Assembly (NCBI GenBank): GCA_012512335.1 | Contig: JAAZEK010000281.1 | Span: 1-5,376 of the forward strand | DNA from: Clostridiales bacterium | Lineage (GTDB): Bacteria > Bacillota > Clostridia > Caldicoprobacterales > DTU083 | Length of the DNA stretch: 5,376 nt | Direction: 5' to 3' | Part shown: positions 1 through 5,376 of the stretch, in pieces | Numbering within the stretch: the stretch's first letter is position 1 | Layout: each line of letters begins with the position of its first letter | The notes under the pieces: generated by a model | Told to the model about the DNA's origin: nothing | The model's database searches: none | Seen by the model: the letters and a program-made list of their open reading frames with translations, nothing else | Translations under genes and position numbers: made by a program

Positions 1-30
1 GAATCAAAAGGAACAGGTCTATTTTTGTAG

Positions 31-435
31 TACTTTGACGGTGTTGCCATGCTGGCGAAGCTTATAGAGAGAATGGCTTTGGATCATACCACGCTTTCTG
101 AGCTAATTAATGAAATTCCGAAGTTTTATATGAAGGAAAAAGAAATTCCTTGTCCTTGGAACAAAAAAGGTACTGTTATGAGGTCTCTCATAGAAGAGGA
201 GAGCAAGGGAAAGGGAAAGATAGAGTTGTTTGAGGGCATACGGATTAGCAATGATAAAGGTTGGGCGTTGATTTTGCCTGATTCGGAGGATCCTGTTTGT
301 CGCATATACAGCGAAGGTGTAGATGAAGAATATGCAGAGGAATTGGCAGTCTTTTATGAAAATAAGATACATTCCATACAGGGCAAAGACTTTCCAGATA
401 GCCATTCAAACCAAGCTGGGAAATTGTTGAACTAG
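31..435 (+). CDS. C-terminal part of a phosphomannomutase-like (phosphohexomutase) protein; 5' part outside the window and frame interrupted
   Basis: This reads as the last domain of an alpha-D-phosphohexomutase, most like the C-terminus of clostridial fusions of a sugar-1-phosphate nucleotidyltransferase with phosphomannomutase, which make nucleotide sugars in the cytoplasm. Counting from the Met at position 49, the visible marks are PCPWNKKG (residues 34-41) with VMRSLIEE after it, then the domain IV-like stretch GWALILPDSEDPVCRIYSEG (71-90), which corresponds to the phosphate-binding region of the mutase family. The ORF is too short to be an enzyme: no catalytic serine loop, metal loop or nucleotidyltransferase domain is present. 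Homology-like sequence (YFDGVAMLAKL) starts at 31, before the Met at 49, and no ribosome binding site precedes that Met, so 49 is not a convincing start. A TAG at 28-30 closes this frame immediately upstream. It is therefore either the end of a longer gene broken by a mutation or sequencing error, or a decayed remnant. The family call is from remembered motifs; the exact substrate is unknown. Confidence 0.68.
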   Translation, partial: YFDGVAMLAKLIERMALDHTTLSELINEIPKFYMKEKEIPCPWNKKGTVMRSLIEEESKGKGKIELFEGIRISNDKGWALILPDSEDPVCRIYSEGVDEEYAEELAVFYENKIHSIQGKDFPDSHSNQAGKLLN

Positions 436-444
436 ACTTTTCAT

Positions 445-473
445 TTGTAAACTGGAAGAAATTGAAGTATAAT
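445..473 (+). promoter_or_regulatory. Sigma-A-type promoter for rnjA(-mltG)
   Basis: A -35 element TTGTAA (445-450, 4 of 6 consensus bases) and a perfect -10 element TATAAT (468-473) are separated by exactly 17 bases. Transcription would begin near 480, giving a leader of about 50 bases before the rnjA start at 533. The promoter lies just downstream of the stop at 433-435, in the only non-coding gap before rnjA. No terminator hairpin is seen between the upstream gene and this promoter, so read-through from upstream could also feed rnjA. Confidence 0.7.
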
Positions 474-532
474 TATAATATTGTTATTTGAGCGGAACGT
501 AACTTAGTAACAGAAGGAGGAGAATTTTTTTA

Positions 533-2197
533 GTGTCACCTAAAACTAAATTATTGAAAGTCATCCCTTTGGGAGGGCTCGGCGAGATCGGAAAGAATAT
601 GACGGTGGTGGAGTATGGAAATGATATCATAGTCATAGACTGTGGCGTCAGCTTTCCTGAGGACGAAATGCTGGGAATAGACCTTGTAATTCCCGATATT
701 TCTTATTTACAAAAAAACAAGGATAAGATCAGGGGGATCGTGGTAACTCACGGTCACGAAGACCACATAGGCGCACTGCCATATGTGCTCCGACAAATTA
801 ATGTACCGGTATACGGTACTAAGCTAACATTGGGCTTGGTTAAAAGTAAAATAGATGAACACAAAATGGATAATGTTCATCTTCAGGTGGTTAAGTTTAA
901 GGATATTGTAGAATTCGGTAGCATAAAGGTAGAGTTTATGAAAACCAGCCATAGCATACCCGATTCTGTCGCACTTGCCATTCATACACCAGTAGGCATC
1001 CTTGTGCACACTAGCGACTTTAAAATTGACTTTACCCCCATCGATGGTGAAATTATGGACCTTACTCGTTTTGCCAGTCTGGGGGAAGAAGGAGTGCTGG
1101 CATTATTTGCTGATAGCACCAATGCAGAACGACCTGGCTTCACCATGTCTGAAAAGACTGTTGGCGAATCCTTTCAAAAAATGTTTGATGATGCAGAGGG
1201 CAGGGTCATAGTAGCGTCCTTTGCGTCTAATATCCATCGTATCCAGCAGGTAGTTAATGCAGCTGAAAAGCATGACCGGAAAGTTTGCGTGTCCGGCCGT
1301 AGTATGGTTAATGTAGTCAATGTAGCTACAGAATTAGGTTATTTGAAAGTCCCTGAAAATATGCTGGTAGATATGGATCGCATTGGCAACTATACAGATG
1401 AACGTGTAGTTATTCTAACAACAGGCAGCCAAGGAGAACCTATGTCTTCCCTTGCAAGAATGGCAGCCTCCAATCATTCCAAAATACAGATTAAGCCGGA
1501 TGACCTGGTTATTATTTCTGCAAATGCCATTCCAGGTAACGAGAAAATGGTATCGAAGATTGTAAATCAGTTATTTAAAAAAGGTGCAAATGTTATTTAT
1601 GATGGGATAATGTCAACACATGTATCCGGTCACGCTAGCCAAGAAGAGTTAAAGCTGGTTCACAGGCTGTTAAAGCCTAAGTTTTTTGTTCCAGTTCATG
1701 GTGAATTTCGTCATTTAATGCAACATGGCAAGCTGGCAAGGTCTCTTGGCATGCCCAAGGAAAACATTCAAATTGCCGATATTGGCGATGTAATAGAATT
1801 CACACCAAACACCTGTAAAATCAATGGGGCTGTAACTGCAGGAAGGGTATTGGTAGATGGCCTGGGTATAGGAGATGTAGGTAATATCGTACTAAGAGAC
1901 AGGAAGCATCTTTCTCAAGATGGTCTAATGGTTGTAGTTATTACAATGTCTAAGGACAATTACAGCATTATCTCAGGTCCTGATATCATTTCCAGGGGCT
2001 TTGTCTATGTAAGGGAATCCGAAGCACTTATGGATGATGCCAAAGAAGTAGTAATAAAAGCTATGGAGAGTTGCGAAGAGAGGGGAATTACTGATTGGGT
2101 ATCTCTGAAGCTACACATTCGAGATGCATTGCGCTCCTTTTTGTATGAGCGCACCAAGCGTAAGCCTATGATACTTCCAGTCATTATGGAAATATAG
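533..2197 (+). CDS. rnjA: Ribonuclease J (metallo-beta-lactamase/beta-CASP RNase)
   Basis: RNase J is a zinc-dependent 5'-to-3' exoribonuclease and endoribonuclease of the cytoplasm, acting in mRNA decay and RNA maturation in Bacillota. The protein is 554 residues, essentially the length of B. subtilis RNase J1. Its N-terminus carries LGGLGEIGKN (13-22). The metallo-beta-lactamase motif HGHEDH gives metal ligands H73, H75, D77 and H78, completed by H140 (TSHSIPDS), D162 (SDFK) and H389 (PVHGE). The beta-CASP part shows ADSTNAE (193-199), FASNIHR, GRSM, TGSQGEP (297-303), IPGN and the phosphate/RNA-binding STHVSGHAS (361-369). The C-terminal domain ends in TKRKPMILPVIMEI, as in J1. All expected catalytic residues are present, so it should be active. 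The start is GTG at 533, with a strong AAGGAGGAG at 514-522 ten bases upstream. It has its own promoter and is followed by mltG after 80 bases with no terminator. It resembles J1 more than J2, but paralogue assignment would need the rest of the genome. Confidence 0.96.
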   Translation: MSPKTKLLKVIPLGGLGEIGKNMTVVEYGNDIIVIDCGVSFPEDEMLGIDLVIPDISYLQKNKDKIRGIVVTHGHEDHIGALPYVLRQINVPVYGTKLTLGLVKSKIDEHKMDNVHLQVVKFKDIVEFGSIKVEFMKTSHSIPDSVALAIHTPVGILVHTSDFKIDFTPIDGEIMDLTRFASLGEEGVLALFADSTNAERPGFTMSEKTVGESFQKMFDDAEGRVIVASFASNIHRIQQVVNAAEKHDRKVCVSGRSMVNVVNVATELGYLKVPENMLVDMDRIGNYTDERVVILTTGSQGEPMSSLARMAASNHSKIQIKPDDLVIISANAIPGNEKMVSKIVNQLFKKGANVIYDGIMSTHVSGHASQEELKLVHRLLKPKFFVPVHGEFRHLMQHGKLARSLGMPKENIQIADIGDVIEFTPNTCKINGAVTAGRVLVDGLGIGDVGNIVLRDRKHLSQDGLMVVVITMSKDNYSIISGPDIISRGFVYVRESEALMDDAKEVVIKAMESCEERGITDWVSLKLHIRDALRSFLYERTKRKPMILPVIMEI

Positions 2198-2265
2198 GGG
2201 AGTTGCCAAATAGCTAACATGGGGTTATAATAATGATAGCTAAAAAGACGGTAGCTTACCTAGTT

Positions 2266-2273
2266 AGGAGGGG
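2266..2273 (+). promoter_or_regulatory. Ribosome binding site that fixes the mltG start
   Basis: AGGAGGGG stands four bases upstream of ATG 2278 (six bases counted from the AGGAGG core), which is good spacing. The in-frame ATG at 2233 has no purine-rich site at a suitable distance, and the 15 residues it would add precede an already normal cytoplasmic tail. This decides the start at 2278. Confidence 0.82.
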
Positions 2274-2277
2274 TTCT

Positions 2278-3462
2278 ATGGCTGATTCAACTCCAGTCAA
2301 TAATACTGAATCAACACAAGCAGAAAATAAAAAGAAGAAAAAATATAGAATGAAACCTTTTTTGAGAAAGGCGTTGCGTCAACTTCTCATTTTTTTACTT
2401 AGCTTGGCTATTGTAGTCGGTAGTTTTTTCTTTGTTATACAAACTCTTTACGATAAGTTTATTAAACCAGTCGATCCTGAAGACGATGATTTTATTACCG
2501 TAGAAGTTCCTATAGGAACTTCTATCAACGGTATTTCAAAAATTTTATATGATAATAATTTAATTCGTAACTCTGGAGTTTTTAAACTTGCTGTTGATTT
2601 ATCTAACAAAAATAATAAGATGCAGGCAGGTAAATACGAGCTTTCTAAATCCATGACGATATCTGAACTGATTGACGAGCTTATGACTGGTCAGGTTTCT
2701 GTTACAACTGTTTCAATTACCATACGAGAAGGTGATTATATCGAAAAGATTGCTGAACGCTTGGTAAAAGACTATAATCTAAATTTTACTGAAGAACAGT
2801 TTATAGAGGAAACAAAGAAATTGGAAAAGTACGAGGTGGAATTTCCATTCCTTGAGGATATCCCAGAAGAAAGAAGAAGTATGAAATACCCCATGGAAGG
2901 CTATCTGTTCCCAGAGACCTATTACGTTTACGCCGATTCCAATCCTGAACGTATAATTCGCACAATGTTAAGACAGTTTGAAAATACTTTTACTTTAGAA
3001 ATGCAAGAACAGGCCGAAGAAATGGGCATGACAATGGATGATATAGTAACCTTGGGCTCAATTATTCAAAGTGAAGCAATAACTGAGGAATTTCCCAAAG
3101 TGTCTGCTGTTTTCCATAACCGGTTGAGTATTAATATGCGTTTGCAGGCTGATGCAACCATTAACTATGTATTGGAAGATAGAGTAGTGAATCAAATAAC
3201 TCTTACTAGAGAAGACATGGATACCGAATCGCCTTACAACACCTATAAGGTGGACGGCTTACCCATTGGGCCCATATCTTCACCAGGTAAGGCAGCTTTG
3301 GAAGCGGTTCTAAATCCATATCCTGATTACATGGATAAAGATAAAGATGGATTTATGTTGTACTATACTCTTATAGATCCAGACATAGGTTTGCATGCTT
3401 TTAACACCAACCTAGATGATCATACTAGAGATACTAACAAATACAGCGCTAATTGGAAATGA
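2278..3462 (+). CDS. mltG: Endolytic murein transglycosylase MltG (YceG-like)
   Basis: MltG is a membrane-anchored lytic transglycosylase that cuts nascent glycan strands at the outer face of the membrane and is thought to set strand length. From ATG 2278 it has 394 residues. In order: a polar, lysine-rich cytoplasmic tail (1-35, with a run of five Lys at 18-22), one transmembrane helix (about 36-57), an acidic linker (EDDD near 68-71), a LysM-like subdomain with VEVPIGTSINGISKILYDN (75-93), and the catalytic YceG domain. That domain contains YPMEGYLFPETYYV (204-217), SIIQSE (261-266), FHNRL..NMRLQADATINYVL (279-299), SPYNTY (318-323), GLPIGPISSPG (327-337) and HAFNTNL (373-379). By alignment from memory with the E. 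coli motif SIVEKE, the catalytic glutamate is E266. It shares a transcription unit with rnjA and ends just before a terminator. The B. subtilis counterpart is yrrL, next to yrrM as here. An acidic DxDxDG segment (353-358) is unusual and is discussed in the findings. A start at 2233 (409 residues) is possible but lacks a ribosome binding site. Confidence 0.93.
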   Translation: MADSTPVNNTESTQAENKKKKKYRMKPFLRKALRQLLIFLLSLAIVVGSFFFVIQTLYDKFIKPVDPEDDDFITVEVPIGTSINGISKILYDNNLIRNSGVFKLAVDLSNKNNKMQAGKYELSKSMTISELIDELMTGQVSVTTVSITIREGDYIEKIAERLVKDYNLNFTEEQFIEETKKLEKYEVEFPFLEDIPEERRSMKYPMEGYLFPETYYVYADSNPERIIRTMLRQFENTFTLEMQEQAEEMGMTMDDIVTLGSIIQSEAITEEFPKVSAVFHNRLSINMRLQADATINYVLEDRVVNQITLTREDMDTESPYNTYKVDGLPIGPISSPGKAALEAVLNPYPDYMDKDKDGFMLYYTLIDPDIGLHAFNTNLDDHTRDTNKYSANWK

Positions 3463-3506
3463 TTTTCTGGTTTCTCTACAGGGTTGGAAAGAATTTAGCC
3501 CTGGTC

Positions 3507-3537
3507 AGGCTCACTATAGTAGTGAGCTTTATTTTTT
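3507..3537 (+). terminator. Intrinsic (Rho-independent) terminator after mltG
   Basis: A perfect 8-base-pair stem, GCTCACTA (3509-3516) with TAGTGAGC (3520-3527), closes a three-base loop. An A-T pair and a G-T wobble can extend it at the base. It is followed directly by a T-rich tract (3528-3537, interrupted by one A). It lies 46 bases after the mltG stop. It would end rnjA-mltG transcripts and lies within the upstream extension of the trmR frame, which argues that this extension is not translated. Confidence 0.82.
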
Positions 3538-3571
3538 AGAATATATTTTTTTTGAAAAGAATGTGATTTTT

Positions 3572-4225
3572 GTGGATCTCATAAACAGAGAATATATAGA
3601 AGAATACCTGTCTAGTCTTGTTAACTATACAGAAACTCCGATAATGAAAGAAATGCGGAGTATAGCTATTGATAAGGCATACCCCATAATTAGGCCAGAG
3701 GTGGCTGCTTTATTAAACATAATCATTCGGATTAAACAGCCTCAATCAATTTTGGAGATTGGTACCTCCATAGGTTATTCTGGACTTCTTATGTTGCAAT
3801 CAATGGGAAGTGAAGGGCATCTAACGACAGTTGAGAATCAAGATGAACTAATTAGAACGGCTAGATCTAATTTTGAAAAGCAAAAGGTATTACAACAGGT
3901 TACCTTACTTCAAGGGGATGGTGGGGAAATTCTTCATTACCTAGAAAATAAATTTGATATAATTTTCCTTGATGGTCCTAAGGCTCAATACCTCTTATAC
4001 CTGCCCGACTGCCTTCGTTTACTTAAACAGGAAGGTTTATTGATTTGTGATGATGTTTTGTTTTATGGAATGGTGGCTAAGAAGGAATTGCTGCAAAAAA
4101 GAAAGATTACCATTGTAAAGAGGATGAAAAAGTTTTTACGAATAATATCAGATCATCCTTTGCTAGATACCACCATTCTACCCATAGGAGATGGAATTTC
4201 CATTAGTGTAAAGAGAGGAGAATGA
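3572..4225 (+). CDS. trmR: tRNA 5-hydroxyuridine(34) O-methyltransferase TrmR (YrrM-like, class I SAM-dependent)
   Basis: TrmR transfers a methyl group from S-adenosylmethionine to 5-hydroxyuridine at wobble position 34, giving 5-methoxyuridine. From GTG 3572 the protein has 217 residues, a usual length for this O-methyltransferase family 3 group. It opens with INREYIEEYL, and the Rossmann fold shows motif I LEIGTSIGYSG (61-71), the acidic residue after strand 2 in TTVENQ (E88), GDGGEIL (115-121), IIFLDGPKAQY (130-140, D134) and ICDDVLFYGMV (158-168, D160 and D161). The last two are the expected metal-binding acidic residues. It ends in TTILPIGDGISISVKRGE. The frame is open back to ATG 3416, but that start overlaps mltG by 47 bases, runs through the terminator and adds 52 residues without family resemblance. 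GTG 3572 fits the family N-terminus, although only a weak purine run (GAAAAG, 3554-3559) precedes it; GTG 3563 is an alternative. The next gene, trhP, makes its substrate, and this pairing is the main support for TrmR over a catechol-type methyltransferase. Confidence 0.87.
   Translation: MDLINREYIEEYLSSLVNYTETPIMKEMRSIAIDKAYPIIRPEVAALLNIIIRIKQPQSILEIGTSIGYSGLLMLQSMGSEGHLTTVENQDELIRTARSNFEKQKVLQQVTLLQGDGGEILHYLENKFDIIFLDGPKAQYLLYLPDCLRLLKQEGLLICDDVLFYGMVAKKELLQKRKITIVKRMKKFLRIISDHPLLDTTILPIGDGISISVKRGE
4216..4220 (+). promoter_or_regulatory. Ribosome binding site of trhP inside the end of trmR
   Basis: AGGAG lies within the last codons of trmR, eight bases before ATG 4229. The trmR stop (4223-4225) falls between site and start, so ribosomes finishing trmR can re-initiate on trhP. 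This points to translational coupling. Confidence 0.78.
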
Positions 4226-4228
4226 TTT

Positions 4229-5376
4229 ATGATAAAATTACCTGAGCTTCTGGCACCTGCCGGAAACCTGGAAAAGTTAAAGATAGCTCTGGCATATGGA
4301 GCTGATGCTGTATATCTTGGAGGTAGACAATTCGGTCTTCGTGCCTTTGCTGATAATTTTAGTCTAGAGGATATGAAAGAAGGTATTGATTATGCTCATC
4401 GACTAGGAAAAAAAGTTTATGTTACTATGAATATTTTTGCCCGAAACGAAGATTTTGATGGCATGGAGAACTATGTGCGCTCACTCAAGCAAATAAATGT
4501 AGATGCTGTCATTCTTTCAGATCCGGGGATACTGGAGTTGGTTAAGGAAACTGAGCCGGACTTAGAAGTTCACTTAAGCACCCAGGCTAATAATACAAAT
4601 TATAGGAGTGCAAGCTTCTGGCATAAGCTGGGAGTAAAACGGATTATACTAGCTCGTGAATTAAGCTTGGATGAGATTATTCACATACGTGAAAATACAC
4701 CAGATACCCTTGAACTAGAGGCTTTTGTCCATGGTGCTATGTGCATGTCCTATTCGGGCAGATGCACAATCAGTAATTACCTAAATGGTCGAGATGCAAA
4801 CCGTGGTGAGTGTTCTCAACCATGTAGATGGAAGTACAATGTTGTAGAGGAGAAAAGGCCAGGAGAATTTATGCCCATAGTGGAGGATGAAACTGGTACT
4901 TATCTTTTCAACTCCAAAGATCTATGCATGCTAGAACATATTCCCCAGTTAATGCAGTCAGGCTTATCAAGCCTTAAGATTGAAGGCAGGATGAAATCTG
5001 GTTATTATGTTGCTAATGTAGTGGCACCTTATAGAAAAGAAATAGATCGCTATGCCAAAGACTCTGAAGGTTATGTTTTTGATCCTGAGAGCTTGATAGA
5101 ACTCAAAAAAGCCAGCCACAGACCCTTCACAACAGGCTTCTATTTTGGCAATCTTGGATCTGAAGGAAATCAGTATGAAGGCAGTGGATATATAAGAAAT
5201 TATCAATTTGTGGCACAGCTACTGGAAAACCATGAAGAGCAGAAAAGAATCTTAATAGAGCAAAGAAATCATTTTAAAGTTGGGGAAAAGTTTGAGATTA
5301 TGCAACCGGGTGAAGACTTCTTGGATTATGAGGTAACTGAGATGTATGACGAGGATATGAATCCTATAAGTACAGC
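4229..5376 (+). CDS. trhP: Peptidase U32 family protein, tRNA wobble-uridine 5-hydroxylation protein TrhP (YrrO-like); 3' end outside the window
   Basis: Family members named TrhP are needed to make 5-hydroxyuridine at tRNA position 34, using prephenate and depending on iron-sulfur cluster supply; the old name peptidase U32 reflects distant collagenase-annotated relatives. The frame is open from ATG 4229 to the window edge (382 complete codons), and family members are commonly somewhat longer than 400 residues, so little may be missing. Visible are the N-terminal PELLAPAGNLEKLKIAL (5-21) and GADAVYLGG (24-32), then VTMNIF (65-70), LSDPG (96-100) and HLSTQANNTN (115-124). The U32 signature EAFVHGAMCMSYSGRC (164-179) is followed by RGECSQPCRW (192-201), then NSKDLCML (228-235) and LKIEGRMKS (249-257). 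Cysteines C172, C179, C195 and C199 match the four-cysteine cluster proposed to hold an Fe-S cluster. It starts three bases after trmR. B. subtilis has two adjacent paralogues (yrrN, yrrO); this long form resembles yrrO. Whether a second copy follows is not visible. Another U32 specificity, such as RlhA-like rRNA hydroxylation, is less likely beside trmR. Confidence 0.88.
   Translation, partial: MIKLPELLAPAGNLEKLKIALAYGADAVYLGGRQFGLRAFADNFSLEDMKEGIDYAHRLGKKVYVTMNIFARNEDFDGMENYVRSLKQINVDAVILSDPGILELVKETEPDLEVHLSTQANNTNYRSASFWHKLGVKRIILARELSLDEIIHIRENTPDTLELEAFVHGAMCMSYSGRCTISNYLNGRDANRGECSQPCRWKYNVVEEKRPGEFMPIVEDETGTYLFNSKDLCMLEHIPQLMQSGLSSLKIEGRMKSGYYVANVVAPYRKEIDRYAKDSEGYVFDPESLIELKKASHRPFTTGFYFGNLGSEGNQYEGSGYIRNYQFVAQLLENHEEQKRILIEQRNHFKVGEKFEIMQPGEDFLDYEVTEMYDEDMNPIST

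Noticed and set aside
103..405. 100-codon open frame on the - strand
   Set aside because: It lies opposite the phosphomannomutase-like coding sequence, has no ribosome binding site that I can see, and its product shows no family motif. The + strand frame has clear homology motifs.
1002..1211. 69-codon open frame on the + strand inside rnjA
   Set aside because: It is out of frame within the conserved RNase J core, with no ribosome binding site or motif support.
2233..2277. Upstream ATG start for mltG adding 15 residues
   Set aside because: No ribosome binding site precedes it, whereas ATG 2278 has a strong one at the right distance.
4967..5206. 79-codon open frame on the - strand
   Set aside because: It is antisense to the well-conserved trhP frame, and its product has no recognisable motif.
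1..5376. CRISPR array, insertion sequence, phage or toxin-antitoxin genes, tRNA/rRNA genes
   Set aside because: No tandem repeats with spacers, terminal inverted repeats, transposase motifs or tRNA-like folds were seen. The window is almost fully taken up by housekeeping genes in a conserved order, and I found no undescribed system.

Overview
The window looks like chromosomal DNA of a low-GC Bacillota bacterium, most likely a clostridial lineage. The reasons are AT-rich codon choice, strong AGGAGG-type ribosome binding sites, a consensus housekeeping promoter, and a gene set (RNase J, MltG, TrmR, U32 peptidase) typical of that phylum. The species cannot be named from the sequence. All genes lie on the + strand, the coding density is high, and no mobile element, CRISPR array, tRNA or rRNA is visible.

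Layout: (1) Positions 1-435 hold the C-terminal end of a phosphohexomutase-type protein, probably the tail of a sugar-phosphate nucleotidyltransferase/phosphomannomutase fusion. Its upstream reading frame is broken by an in-frame TAG at 28-30. (2) A 97-base gap carries a good sigma-A-type promoter (TTGTAA, 17-base spacer, TATAAT). (3) rnjA (533-2197, GTG start) encodes a complete ribonuclease J. (4) After an 80-base gap without a terminator comes mltG (start reassigned to 2278, stop 3462), an endolytic murein transglycosylase. (5) A clear intrinsic terminator (3507-3537) follows mltG. (6) trmR (GTG at 3572, stop 4225) encodes a tRNA 5-hydroxyuridine methyltransferase. (7) Three bases later starts trhP (4229 to beyond the right edge), a U32-family protein of tRNA wobble hydroxylation.

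The genes form two inferred transcription units. rnjA-mltG joins RNA turnover with peptidoglycan strand termination under the promoter at 445-473. trmR-trhP is a tightly coupled pair. TrhP makes 5-hydroxyuridine at position 34 of certain tRNAs, and TrmR methylates it to 5-methoxyuridine. The order mltG-trmR-trhP matches yrrL-yrrM-yrrN/O of Bacillus subtilis, so this is a conserved neighbourhood and not a new system. The points most worth a second look are the broken frame at the left edge, the terminator that separates mltG from trmR together with the weak trmR start, and an acidic DxDxDG loop in MltG.
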